Shown in pieces: positions 57,009 to 64,000 of a stretch of DNA of 64,000 nt. This DNA is from an uncultured Oscillospiraceae bacterium. GTDB lineage: Bacteria; Bacillota; Clostridia; Oscillospirales; Oscillospiraceae. Each line of letters opens with the position of its first letter. The stretch's first letter is position 1. The stretch spans positions 17,576 to 81,575 of the forward strand of contig CANQHN010000010.1 of NCBI GenBank assembly GCA_947623745.1, given 5' to 3'. A model generated the notes under the pieces. It saw only the letters and a program-made list of their open reading frames with translations. It had not been told where the DNA came from and did not search any database. The position numbers were made by a program, and so were the translations under genes.

Positions 57009-58142
57009 ATGCGCCGCCGTGTTTCCGCCCTGCTGTGTGTGCTCGCCCTGTGCGCCGCCATTCAGATCCCGGGCCGCGCCGCATCCAACGGGGAGGTCTT
57101 TTTCACCGCGGTGAATATCACCGTGCTGCCCCTCACCTCCGATACCATGCCGGTGTGGTCCGGCGGCCTGCTGTACGTGCCCTACTCGGTGTTCAACACC
57201 ACCCTGCTGGGCACCAGCAGCATCTATAGCCGCAGCAACAACACCGTCAGCGTGTTCAACCTGCGCCAGATGATGGTGTTCGACCTGGACGAGGGGGTGT
57301 GCCGGGACCACCAGTCCGGCGAGGTCATCCCCGGCCAGGCCATCTTCCGCAACGGCCGGCCCTACGTGCCGGTGGAGTATGTGTGCAGCTTCTTCGGGTT
57401 CAACCCGCCCTCCTACCTGACCACCAGCTACGGCAGCCTGGTGCGCATCACCAACTTCGACCGCAGCGACCCCCACAATATGTCCGACGCCGCCTTCCTG
57501 GACGCGGGCAGCGAGACATTCCGGATGCGACTGCGGGACTATAACCAGAGCCTGCAGAGCCAAGATGAGACGAGCCAGCCCACTCAGCCCACTGAGCCAG
57601 AGCCGGAACCGGCGGAGAACCCGCTGTATGTGGCGGTGCGGTGCGGCCAGGCCGGCCGGGCGGAGGATGTGGCCGCGGCCCTGGAGAGCGCCGGAGGCGT
57701 GGGCGTGTTCTTCTTCCCGGCCCGGGAGGCCGGGGAACAGGGCGCGCTGATCCGCCGCCTGCTGGGCGCGGGGCACAGCGTGGGCCTTTTGGCCGAGGGG
57801 GAGGATACGGCGCAGACCCGGCAGCTGCTGGAGGAGGGCCAGCGGGCCCTGGAGACGGTGGCCCGCGCCAGGACCTACCTGGCCCTGGTCCCCGACGCCC
57901 AGCGGCCGGCCCTGGAGGAGGACGGCTGGGTGTGCTGGCAGACGGGGACGGACGCCGCGCCCCAGGAGGGGACGAGCTCCTACAGCACCGCCCAGAGCGC
58001 CGCCCGGGCCCTGGCCAAGAGCGATGTGCCCCACCTGACCCTGGATGACAGCGCGGGCAGCGCCGAGATCTTCGGCTACCTGCTCTCCCCGCTGGGCAGC
58101 CAGGGCTACGTGGTCACCCCGCCCAGGGAGACTCAGCTATGA
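57009..58142 (+). CDS. Secreted stalk-domain protein with deacetylase-like C-terminal half
   Basis: A 377-aa exported protein. A signal peptide (1-24, ending GRAAS) is followed by a copper-amine-oxidase-N/stalk-like domain (LLYVPYSVFNTTLLG; RPYVPVEYVCSFFGF). A Thr/Pro/Glu linker (about 185-205) leads to a C-terminal domain of about 165 residues that resembles a degenerate polysaccharide deacetylase: GVGVFFFPAREAGEQGALIRRLLGAGHSVGLL recalls the NodB fold, but the usual metal-binding D-D and H-x-H residues are absent. It is therefore probably a binding rather than catalytic protein. ATG 57009 follows GAGAGGAGGGG. Coupled to the next small gene by ATGA. Confidence 0.75.
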   Translation: MRRRVSALLCVLALCAAIQIPGRAASNGEVFFTAVNITVLPLTSDTMPVWSGGLLYVPYSVFNTTLLGTSSIYSRSNNTVSVFNLRQMMVFDLDEGVCRDHQSGEVIPGQAIFRNGRPYVPVEYVCSFFGFNPPSYLTTSYGSLVRITNFDRSDPHNMSDAAFLDAGSETFRMRLRDYNQSLQSQDETSQPTQPTEPEPEPAENPLYVAVRCGQAGRAEDVAAALESAGGVGVFFFPAREAGEQGALIRRLLGAGHSVGLLAEGEDTAQTRQLLEEGQRALETVARARTYLALVPDAQRPALEEDGWVCWQTGTDAAPQEGTSSYSTAQSAARALAKSDVPHLTLDDSAGSAEIFGYLLSPLGSQGYVVTPPRETQL

Positions 58143-58456
58143 GGTCGGTGTGGCTGGACCGGCCCGGCGGGGCCGCCGGAGACGCCGCCCGCCTGGCCCG
58201 GCTGACCCGCCACCTGCGGGCCCGTCTGCTGGACTTCGACCCCGGCGGGCCGGAGGTGCTGTGGGCGGACGAGGCTGCCGGCGCCGTGGCAGCCCGGTTC
58301 CCCGGATATGACGCCGGGGAGGTGCTCTCAGAGCTGGAGCGCGCGTATGGGGTGCGTGCCGCCCGGGAGGGGGAGCAGGCGGTGTTCCATTTGAGCCCCG
58401 GCACCCGGTTCGAGGATTTGGACTACCTGTGGGGCGCGCTGAACGAGATTTTATAA
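58139..58456 (+). CDS. 105-aa protein of unknown function, reminiscent of an aminotransferase C-terminal tail
   Basis: A small cytoplasmic protein beginning at ATG 58139 inside the stop of the stalk-domain gene, so it is translated with it. The C-terminal part (YGVRAAREGEQAVFHLSPGTRFEDLDYLWGALNEIL) looks like the end of fold-type I PLP enzymes (class V aminotransferases), without any PLP-binding Lys or N-terminal domains. It could be a remnant or a new use of that subdomain. The N-terminal half is Arg/Ala-rich and helical. Family not recognised. Confidence 0.65.
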   Translation: MRSVWLDRPGGAAGDAARLARLTRHLRARLLDFDPGGPEVLWADEAAGAVAARFPGYDAGEVLSELERAYGVRAAREGEQAVFHLSPGTRFEDLDYLWGALNEIL

Positions 58457-58462
58457 AAGACA

Positions 58463-58496
58463 AAACACGGGAGACGCTGCGGCGTCTCCCGTGTTT
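58463..58496. terminator. Bidirectional terminator before cca
   Basis: A perfect 15-bp stem with a TGCG loop. Tails are short (TTTCTC on plus; TTTTGTC on minus). Confidence 0.75.
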
Positions 58497-58497
58497 C

Positions 58498-59856
58498 TCA
58501 TGTTTTCTGCTTGAACTGCTCCAGGGCGGCCAGCAGCTCCGGGCGGCGGTTGGGCCGGCGGCCCTCCACCACGTCGTCCAGCAGGGCGTTCAGCGACTTG
58601 CCGATCTCCGGCCCCCGCAGGCCGGCGGCCAGGGCGTCGTCCCCGTTGACGGCCAGCTGCTTCAGGCTCAGGCAGGCGTCCTGCTCCAGAATCTGCCGGG
58701 CCATGTCCCTCAACTGCCGCCAGTGCTCCTCCGGCGGGGCCTTTCCGGGACCCTTGGACAGGCCGTCCGCCCGGTCCAGCTCCATCAGGTCGAAGAACAG
58801 CTCCGGCCCCAGCCGGGACAGCCACCGGCGCACCACCCGCTCCTGGGCGGGCAGGCGCATCCCGTGGCGGCTCACCAGGGCGACCACCCGCTCCCGGGCG
58901 GCGCTGTCCAGCCGCAGGCGGCGCAGGGCAGCGTCGGCCAGCCGGGCGCTGTGCCGGGCGTGGTCGGGGAAGTGGCCCACCCCCTGCTCATCGGGGGCGA
59001 AGGCGGCGGGCTTGCCCACGTCGTGGAGCAGGGCGGCCAGGCGCAGTACCCGGTCGGGAGGCACGTTCCCCACGGCGTAAACACAGTGTGTATATACGTC
59101 GTAACAGTGGTAGGGGGTGCGCTGGTCGAAGCCCACCGCCGGACCGAGCTCCGGGATCACCTGGACCACGGCCTGCGGGTGGTCCAGCAGCACCCGGACG
59201 GCGTCCGGGGCGCACAGCAGCTTTATAAACTCCTCCGCAACCCGCTCCCGGGACACCCGGTCCAGCAGGGGGAGCTCCCGCTCCAGGGCGGCGGCGGTGT
59301 CCGGGTGGACGGCAAACCCCAGCTGGGCGGAGAAGCGCAGGCAGCGCAGCATCCGCAGGGCGTCCTCCCGGAACCGGCGCTCCGGGTCCCCCACGCAGCG
59401 CAGCAGCCCGGCACCCAGGTCCGCCCGGCCGCCAAAGGGGTCGGTCAGGCCGTCTCGCCCCCAGGACATGGCGTTGATGGTGAAGTCCCGGCGGGCCAGG
59501 TCGGCCTCCAGGTCGGAGGTGAAGGCCACGCCGTCCGGGTGGCGGTGGTCGGAGTAGGCCCCCTCGGTGCGGAAGGTGGTCACCTCGACGGGCAGGCCGC
59601 TGGAAAAGACGGTGAGGGTGCCGTGGCGCAGCCCGGTGGGGACAGTTTTCCAGCCGTCGAACACCCGGAGCATCTCCTCCGGGGCGGCGGAGGTGGCCGC
59701 GTCGTAGTCGTGGAGGGGGCGGGAGAGCAGCCAGTCCCGCACACAGCCTCCCACCAGCACCGCCCGGTATCCGGCCCGCTCCAGGGTATCCAGCACCGCC
59801 AGGGCCCTGGGGTCGAAGGCAGGGCGGGGGAGCCCCGCCGGGCTTTCCGGCGTCAA
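58498..59856 (-). CDS. cca: CCA tRNA nucleotidyltransferase
   Basis: A 452-aa class II nucleotidyltransferase that adds or repairs the 3' CCA of tRNA. The head has VLVGGCVRDWLLSRPLHDYDAATSA (GG and DxD catalytic pair), RHGTLTVF, then RRDFTINAM and the RREDALRMLRCLRFSAQLGF neck. An HD-type region follows (LLHDVGKPAAF, HARHSARLADAALRRLRL). The start is TTG 59856, which overlaps the stop of the B3/B4 gene (TTGA) and has no ribosome site of its own, so it depends on coupling. It ends at a shared terminator. Confidence 0.94.
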   Translation of the reverse strand: MTPESPAGLPRPAFDPRALAVLDTLERAGYRAVLVGGCVRDWLLSRPLHDYDAATSAAPEEMLRVFDGWKTVPTGLRHGTLTVFSSGLPVEVTTFRTEGAYSDHRHPDGVAFTSDLEADLARRDFTINAMSWGRDGLTDPFGGRADLGAGLLRCVGDPERRFREDALRMLRCLRFSAQLGFAVHPDTAAALERELPLLDRVSRERVAEEFIKLLCAPDAVRVLLDHPQAVVQVIPELGPAVGFDQRTPYHCYDVYTHCVYAVGNVPPDRVLRLAALLHDVGKPAAFAPDEQGVGHFPDHARHSARLADAALRRLRLDSAARERVVALVSRHGMRLPAQERVVRRWLSRLGPELFFDLMELDRADGLSKGPGKAPPEEHWRQLRDMARQILEQDACLSLKQLAVNGDDALAAGLRGPEIGKSLNALLDDVVEGRRPNRRPELLAALEQFKQKT

Positions 59857-60512
59857 AGCAGGATGGGGTTGAGGGCGGCGCCGGGGGCGAGCACCCGCAC
59901 ATAGCCGCCCAGGCGCTCCTGGAGCCCGGCGATCTCCTCCGGCGTCACGCCGGGGGCGGCGAAGAACAGGAAGGCGATGTGGGTGCTGTCCAGGCGGATG
60001 CAGGTGCGCTGGTCCGCCCCGGCGATCATGCTGAGGATGATGCCCTCATCGTCCCGGCCGCTGGGGTCGCCGGGGTAGGTGTGGACCTCCTCCCCCCGCA
60101 TGCCGGGGAAGGGCAGCTTTTCTGTCGGGCAGAACAGGACGGCCTGCCCGGAAATGCGGCCGATGTCGTGGGTGCCCATGAGGGCGCGGGTGCGCAGCTC
60201 GGCCAGGAAGGTCACCTCGTTGACGGGGTTGCCGCTGGGGAAGGGGCGGCCCTTGAGCAGGTAGGACTCCACCTGCTGGAGCACCGGGTAGGTCTTTTTA
60301 TACTTCTTGAAATAGCGGTTGTAGGGGTTCTCGCCAAAGACGGCCTTCCGGTCGTAGTTGGCCAGCTCCTGGCGCAGCAGGGCCAGCTCCCGCTCCTTCA
60401 GCTCGTCGAACGCGGCCAGGTCCCACTGCTCCTTGGGCGGGAACTGGACCTCGAGGGCGCCGAAGGGGACGCCTTTTTCCAAAAAAGAGGAGTCCGCCGT
60501 GATCTGGAACAT
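59853..60512 (-). CDS. B3/B4 tRNA-binding domain protein
   Basis: A 219-aa protein with the B3/B4 fold of the phenylalanyl-tRNA synthetase beta subunit: ELANYDRKAVFGENPYNRYFKKY, LLKGRPFPSGNPVNEVTFLAELRTRALMGTHDIGRISGQAVLF, then DPSGRDDEGIILSMIAGADQRTCIRLDS. Free-standing members are thought to act on aminoacyl-tRNA or amino acids (editing-like). It is coupled to the CCA-adding enzyme, which fits a tRNA theme. The start chosen is ATG 60512 behind AGGTGA; the GTG at 60521 is an alternative. Confidence 0.85.
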   Translation of the reverse strand: MFQITADSSFLEKGVPFGALEVQFPPKEQWDLAAFDELKERELALLRQELANYDRKAVFGENPYNRYFKKYKKTYPVLQQVESYLLKGRPFPSGNPVNEVTFLAELRTRALMGTHDIGRISGQAVLFCPTEKLPFPGMRGEEVHTYPGDPSGRDDEGIILSMIAGADQRTCIRLDSTHIAFLFFAAPGVTPEEIAGLQERLGGYVRVLAPGAALNPILL

Positions 60513-60571
60513 ATCGCTCACCTGTCTTTCTCATCTCTGCCGCCCGGAGGGGCGGAAAATTGGCTGTTCCC

Positions 60572-60600
60572 AGTATAACCCATTTCCGCCCCGGGGGCAA
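60572..60600 (-). promoter_or_regulatory. Promoter of the B3/B4-cca operon
   Basis: Minus strand TTGCCC, 17 nt, TATACT. Confidence 0.78.
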
Positions 60601-60644
60601 GGGAGAGCCGGCGCGGGCGGCGGCGAAATTTTTTGCGAAACCCC

Positions 60645-60672
60645 TTGACGGCGGACCGCCGCCGGCTATTAT
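60645..60672 (+). promoter_or_regulatory. Promoter of the iron alcohol dehydrogenase gene
   Basis: TTGACG, 16 nt, TATTAT. The following CTATTATAGTTATTATATAG is an AT-rich imperfect repeat in the otherwise GC-rich region and could be a regulator site; no Rex consensus is seen. Confidence 0.65.
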
Positions 60673-60711
60673 AGTTATTATATAGGATAAAATGGAGAAG
60701 GAGGCAGTTTT

Positions 60712-61857
60712 ATGGAGCGATTCACCTACACCTACCCCACCAAGGTCTACTTCGGACAGGGCGCGGCGGCGGAGCACCTGCCGGCGGAGCTGGAGCGCTT
60801 CGGCAAAACCGTGATGCTGGCCTACGGCGGCGGCTCTATCCGAAAAAACGGCATCTACGACGAGATGAAGGACCTTCTGACGCGAGCGGGCAAGGAGATC
60901 GTGGAGTTCTCCGGTATCATGCCCAACCCCACCTACGCCAAGGCCCTGGAGGGGGCGGCCCTCGCCCGGGAGCGGGGGGTGGACTTCATCCTGGCCGTGG
61001 GCGGCGGCAGCGTGATCGACTGCTGCAAGGTGATCTCCGCCCAGGCCCACTTGGGGGAGGACATCTGGGAGCTGGAGTATCTGAAAAACGACCTCCCGCC
61101 CCAGGGCATCCCCATGGGCGCGGTGGTCACCGCCTCGGGCACCGGTGCGGAGGTCAACTCCGAGGCCGTCATCACCTATGAGGAGAAGCTGTGGAAGGGC
61201 TCCGTCTACGGCACCTTCCCCTCCTTCGCCGTCCTGGACCCCAATTACACCCTGTCCGTGCCCAGGATGCAGGCCCTGTCCGGGGCCTTCGACTCCCTGA
61301 GCCACGCCATGGAGATCTACCTGGGCCACTCCGACGCGGACAACCTATCCGACGACCTGGCCCTGGCGGTGATCCAAAACACCGTGGTCAATATGCGCCG
61401 GATGCTGGCGGACATGGGGGATATCCAGGCCCGGGGCAACCTGATGTGGGACTCCACCCTCACCGAGACGGGAATTTTCAAGGTGGGCCGCTCCACCGAC
61501 TTCCAGGCCCACCACATCGAGCACCAGCTGGGGGCCTACACCGACTGCAGCCACGGCCAGGGCCTGGCGGTGATCCACCCGGCCTACTACCGGCACATCC
61601 TGAAAGACGCGGAGGAAAAATTCGCCAGGCTGGGCAGGGCGGCCTTCGGCACGGACGGCGCTCAGGCGGCGGTGGAGGCACTGGCGGACTTTATCAAAGC
61701 CTGCGGCCTGCCCACCCGGATGGGCCAGCTCAGGTCCCGGGTGGAGATCACCCCGCAGGTGCTGCGGCAGGTGGCGGATACCTGCAATCTCGTTGAGACC
61801 GGGCCGCGCACCCTGAGCCGGGACGAGATATACGAGATTTTGATGGAGTGTATGTGA
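60712..61857 (+). CDS. Iron-containing alcohol dehydrogenase (butanol dehydrogenase type)
   Basis: A 381-aa group III dehydrogenase. The NAD(P) motif is LAVGGGSVIDCCKVISA, and VVTASGTGAEVNSEAVI and the DPNYTLSVP region are typical of BdhA/YqhD. The metal-binding His and Asp residues are in the AFDSLSHAMEIYLGHSDAD, FQAHHIEHQLGAYTDCSHGQGLAVIHP blocks. It reduces aldehydes such as butyraldehyde or other short aldehydes to alcohols and regenerates NAD(P). The start is ATG 60712 after AGGAGG. It is the last gene before the AT-rich island. Its normal terminator seems lost at the junction. Confidence 0.93.
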   Translation: MERFTYTYPTKVYFGQGAAAEHLPAELERFGKTVMLAYGGGSIRKNGIYDEMKDLLTRAGKEIVEFSGIMPNPTYAKALEGAALARERGVDFILAVGGGSVIDCCKVISAQAHLGEDIWELEYLKNDLPPQGIPMGAVVTASGTGAEVNSEAVITYEEKLWKGSVYGTFPSFAVLDPNYTLSVPRMQALSGAFDSLSHAMEIYLGHSDADNLSDDLALAVIQNTVVNMRRMLADMGDIQARGNLMWDSTLTETGIFKVGRSTDFQAHHIEHQLGAYTDCSHGQGLAVIHPAYYRHILKDAEEKFARLGRAAFGTDGAQAAVEALADFIKACGLPTRMGQLRSRVEITPQVLRQVADTCNLVETGPRTLSRDEIYEILMECM

Positions 61858-61869
61858 GAATAATAAAAA

Positions 61870-61958
61870 AAGCGCCGGAGGGAATGACGGGTGCCCGTAA
61901 GAAAGTTTTGAGGCCAAAATTATAATTACGGCATCTGTCAGGCTGGATTGGGGCAAAC
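61870..61958. other. Apparent junction: half of a terminator, then AT-rich island sequence
   Basis: AAAAAAAGCGCCGGAGG (from about 61865) looks like the left arm of a typical terminator of this genome (compare 23433, 46583), but the matching right arm is missing. From about 61900 the sequence is much more AT-rich. This is the likely boundary of the inserted island or a deletion scar. Confidence 0.5.
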
Positions 61959-62004
61959 AAAAAGCACGAAGTATGGGGAGCAATCCCTGCACTTCGTGCT
62001 TTTT
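61959..62004. terminator. Bidirectional terminator at the island edge
   Basis: A perfect 14-bp stem aaaaagcacgaagt/acttcgtgcttttt with a second inner stem (ggga/tccc). It ends 3 nt before the stop of the minus-strand ORF. Confidence 0.9.
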
Positions 62005-62006
62005 GG

Positions 62007-62339
62007 TTATTTGTCTATACCTTTGTCCTTGTCTTGTTGTTTTTTCCATTCCTCAAATTCACGACGGTTTTCTTCATGGGAATAAAATTCCTCAATGTCA
62101 GGGAGAATTTGTCTGGCAAAACTCTCAATAGCATGTTTTGGCGGAAAGTAATGCTCCATGTTATATTTGCAAAGCGTTTTTTCACTTTCCATGTCAACTA
62201 CTACTGTTCCATAGCCATCTAAGACTTTTTGCCGCTCTGTCTCTGACATTTTTTCAAATATCTGCCGCTGAAATTCGCTCATTTTTTCCGGCGAAACCGG
62301 TTTGGATTTCTTCAAGTCTGTCTCAAGGAATATCACCAT
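62007..62339 (-). CDS. Small hypothetical protein of the restriction island (ORF B)
   Basis: A 110-aa, charged, helical protein if read from ATG 62339 (after AAGGA, short spacing); longer in-frame starts exist inside ORF A. The content is SKPVSPEKMSEFQRQIFEKMSETERQKVLDGYG, VVVDMESEKTLCKYNMEHYFPP, then a charged C terminus. No family is recognised. It overlaps the end of ORF A in another frame. It may be a separate gene or the second half of one gene split by a frameshift. Low GC, like the rest of the island. Confidence 0.6.
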   Translation of the reverse strand: MVIFLETDLKKSKPVSPEKMSEFQRQIFEKMSETERQKVLDGYGTVVVDMESEKTLCKYNMEHYFPPKHAIESFARQILPDIEEFYSHEENRREFEEWKKQQDKDKGIDK

Positions 62340-62658
62340 AGTTCCTTGCGGATTCTTTTGCCGTTTCATCAGTTCCACATCCTTCTTCATATTGCGAACG
62401 ATAAAGAGTGATATAGTCGGTGACAAGGTGCAGATAGTGACAATAAGCATAGCGACACAGCTTTTTGAAAAGCTCCAGAAAACGGACATCCCCACAGAAA
62501 TCAAGCAACTGATCTAAAAGATGCTCAATCTGTTGTTCACTCGGTTGTGAGCTTTGAATCATAGAATCGACATCATCCCTATAAAGTCGATATACTCTGT
62601 CGCGTATTTTTTGTACCTTGTCCACGATGTCAGCAAAATTCTTATTTGCTTCGCTCAT
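62323..62658 (-). CDS. Small hypothetical protein of the restriction island (ORF A)
   Basis: A 111-aa, mostly helical protein beginning MSEANKNFADIVDKVQKIRDRVYRLYRDDVD, located 28 nt after the hsdR stop. It has a Tyr/Cys-rich stretch (FKKLCRYAYCHYLHL). The last 25 residues run in the region where a different frame opens (ORF B), so the C terminus is uncertain. Genes of this size are common beside type I restriction operons. Function unknown. Confidence 0.6.
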   Translation of the reverse strand: MSEANKNFADIVDKVQKIRDRVYRLYRDDVDSMIQSSQPSEQQIEHLLDQLLDFCGDVRFLELFKKLCRYAYCHYLHLVTDYITLYRSQYEEGCGTDETAKESARNYGDIP

Positions 62659-62686
62659 GCGTTCAGCCTCACGCTTTCAAAAAGAT

Positions 62687-64000
62687 TTATGCTTCCCGCA
62701 AGCTCTTATAAATCTCCTCTGTGAAAATCCCCAGCACCTGCTTCTTAACATCATCGTTGCTGAGCAGCATGGAAAAGAAATCCTGATTCTGCGAAAGACC
62801 CTCGATTAGCGCATCGTCGATGTCGTCAAAATAGGAAAACTCAAAATCTTTGACTGTATTGTTCTTTGCGCTGGTTTTCAGCCTTTCGGACTTCAACAAA
62901 ATGTCCCGAATCTGGAGCATCGCTTTAACCGCTACATCGTTATCATAGCTCTTTCCCATGCGGCTGTTGATTTCGGCTATGATTTCCGACAGCCGTTCTT
63001 CTTTTGCCGGTGTCAAGCCAAAGCTCTCCGCAGTCGGGAGCTTGACGACCGGCTGTGCCACAAAGTCGGATTTGGTATGCTCGTCCGCTTTCTTTTGCAC
63101 AAAGTTAGTCGCCTTGATTTTGCCATCGAGATTGTATCCCCCGCCGGGATGCTTGATATTGATGTACGCCATCAGGTAGGTCATAAAATTGTATTTCTTG
63201 TGCAGTTCCACGTCCTCAAAGCAAGAGACTTGAAGCAGGAACTCATAGAACCGAATGAAGTGGCGCATGAGAGCGACGATCTCATGTTGCTTCAAAAGGT
63301 CATATGCCTCTATCATGTTCTTTGTGCGTTTGAAATAGAACGTGAGCTTCTGCTTATCCTTGGCGTCGATCTTTTCCTTGTACAGCAGGGTATTTGCCTT
63401 TTCAATGTCGTCAGGGTCAAGAATCGTGTATGCATCTATTTTTGCTTCAAGGTCATAAATCGCCGTGGGCGTTACGGAATTGGACAGCAGCGTGGTGGTG
63501 TAATACGGTGCAAAGGCGTCCGTAATGTCCTCGTAGCTGTTCACAAAATCCAGCACAAAGGTCTTTTTCTCAAAGGGCGGGCAGATACGGTTGAGCCGGG
63601 AAAGCGTCTGTACAGCAGACACGCCCTTCAGCTTTTTCAGCACATACATGGCGCAGAGCTTCGGCTGGTCAAACCCTGTCTGATACTTATTTGCCACAAG
63701 CAAAACCTGATAATCGTCCTTGTCAAATTCCTTTGTAAGCCGATCCTCCGGGAAACCGTTCATGGACGCCTCGGTGTACTCCATATCGTCGTCGGGCAGC
63801 TTCACCTTGCCCGAAAAAGCCACAAGCGCTTTGATGTCCGTATAGCCCTTTTTCTTTGTGTAGTCCTCAAACGCCTGACGGTACTTGACCGCACCCTGAC
63901 GGGAGGCAGTGATAACCATCGCTTTTGCCATGCCGCCAAGCTCCGGCATAACGGACGTGCGGAAATGCTCTACGATTACCTCCACCCGCTGGGAGATGTT
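62687..64000 (-). CDS. hsdR: Type I restriction endonuclease subunit R, C-terminal part (5' end outside window)
   Basis: A partial reading frame that continues beyond the right edge (five more in-frame codons to base 64000), so the track's start is internal. It covers the second helicase RecA domain and the C-terminal region of HsdR, the ATP-dependent DNA translocase and nuclease of type I restriction. VLLVANKYQTGFDQPKLCAMYVLKKLKGVSAVQTLSRLNR holds motifs V and VI. A Q/helical C-terminal domain follows. Low GC and codon use unlike the host genes indicate transfer. hsdM and hsdS should lie to the right. Confidence 0.92.
   Translation of the reverse strand, partial: NISQRVEVIVEHFRTSVMPELGGMAKAMVITASRQGAVKYRQAFEDYTKKKGYTDIKALVAFSGKVKLPDDDMEYTEASMNGFPEDRLTKEFDKDDYQVLLVANKYQTGFDQPKLCAMYVLKKLKGVSAVQTLSRLNRICPPFEKKTFVLDFVNSYEDITDAFAPYYTTTLLSNSVTPTAIYDLEAKIDAYTILDPDDIEKANTLLYKEKIDAKDKQKLTFYFKRTKNMIEAYDLLKQHEIVALMRHFIRFYEFLLQVSCFEDVELHKKYNFMTYLMAYINIKHPGGGYNLDGKIKATNFVQKKADEHTKSDFVAQPVVKLPTAESFGLTPAKEERLSEIIAEINSRMGKSYDNDVAVKAMLQIRDILLKSERLKTSAKNNTVKDFEFSYFDDIDDALIEGLSQNQDFFSMLLSNDDVKKQVLGIFTEEIYKSLREA

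Noticed and set aside
1-64000. CRISPR arrays, rRNA and tRNA genes
   Set aside because: No regularly spaced repeats and no cloverleaf or rRNA signature was found by reading both strands; a tRNA scan would be the decisive check.

Overview
The window is high-GC bacterial DNA with densely packed genes. It carries endospore genes (spoIIE, gpr), pyruvate:ferredoxin oxidoreductase, S-layer-homology (SLH) proteins, AGGAGG-type ribosome binding sites and sigma-A promoters of the TTGACA-17-TATAAT type. Together these point to an anaerobic, spore-forming Firmicute of class Clostridia. The GC content and gene set resemble Oscillospiraceae of the Flavonifractor/Lawsonibacter/Intestinimonas kind; that placement is an inference, since no 16S rRNA gene is present.

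Layout. 0-7.6 kb: 3' end of a glutamate dehydrogenase gene, an SLH protein, aldose epimerase, an aroA-aroC-chorismate mutase operon, an OmpR-type regulator with a changed phosphorylation site, a WYL regulator, and a coupled DUF1653/ArsC-like pair. 7.6-12.1 kb: a sugar nucleotidyltransferase fused to a degenerate hexomutase, then RNase J behind a long leader. 12.3-20.1 kb: a branched-chain amino acid locus led by an isoleucine-type T-box, in the order ilvB-ilvN-(repeat-like spacer)-ilvB-ilvN-ilvC-ilvD. 20.1-31.8 kb: rpiB/PHP phosphatase, acyltransferase/amidohydrolase, Nudix, an SdpR-SdpI-like pair, a 36-aa protein, prfB without the usual frameshift, an AIM24-type protein, an FAH hydrolase, SpoIIE and a YihY protein. 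31.9-36.5 kb: rpsT, gpr, glf, a glycosyltransferase and a Cof phosphatase.

36.5-42.9 kb: an orphan MerR-type promoter, then a TetR-controlled MacB-like export operon (tetR, membrane fusion protein, ATPase, permease) followed by an SLH protein. 43-46.6 kb: a cytidylate-kinase-like gene, a class I glutamine amidotransferase, a VanY peptidase and a metallo-hydrolase. 46.6-53.3 kb: nifJ diverging from comM(yifB)-thiI. 53.3-56.4 kb: a four-gene two-component operon (UBA/TM protein, response regulator, flavodoxin-like protein, histidine kinase) with a CiaR-like direct repeat upstream. 56.5-61.9 kb: an AT-rich TfoX-like gene, a stalk/deacetylase-like secreted protein and a small partner, a coupled B3/B4-domain plus CCA-adding enzyme pair, and an iron alcohol dehydrogenase.

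From about 61.87 kb to the end, base composition drops sharply. The sequence becomes a type I restriction island (3' part of hsdR and two small genes) that begins next to an apparently truncated terminator. Most convergent gene ends share a bidirectional rho-independent terminator, and many neighbours are coupled by 4-nt ATGA-type overlaps. No tRNA, rRNA, CRISPR array or insertion sequence was recognised. The most unusual points are the receiver with Glu at the phosphorylation site, the divergent first IlvB, the dead-looking mutase domain, the orphan MerR-type promoter and the island junction.
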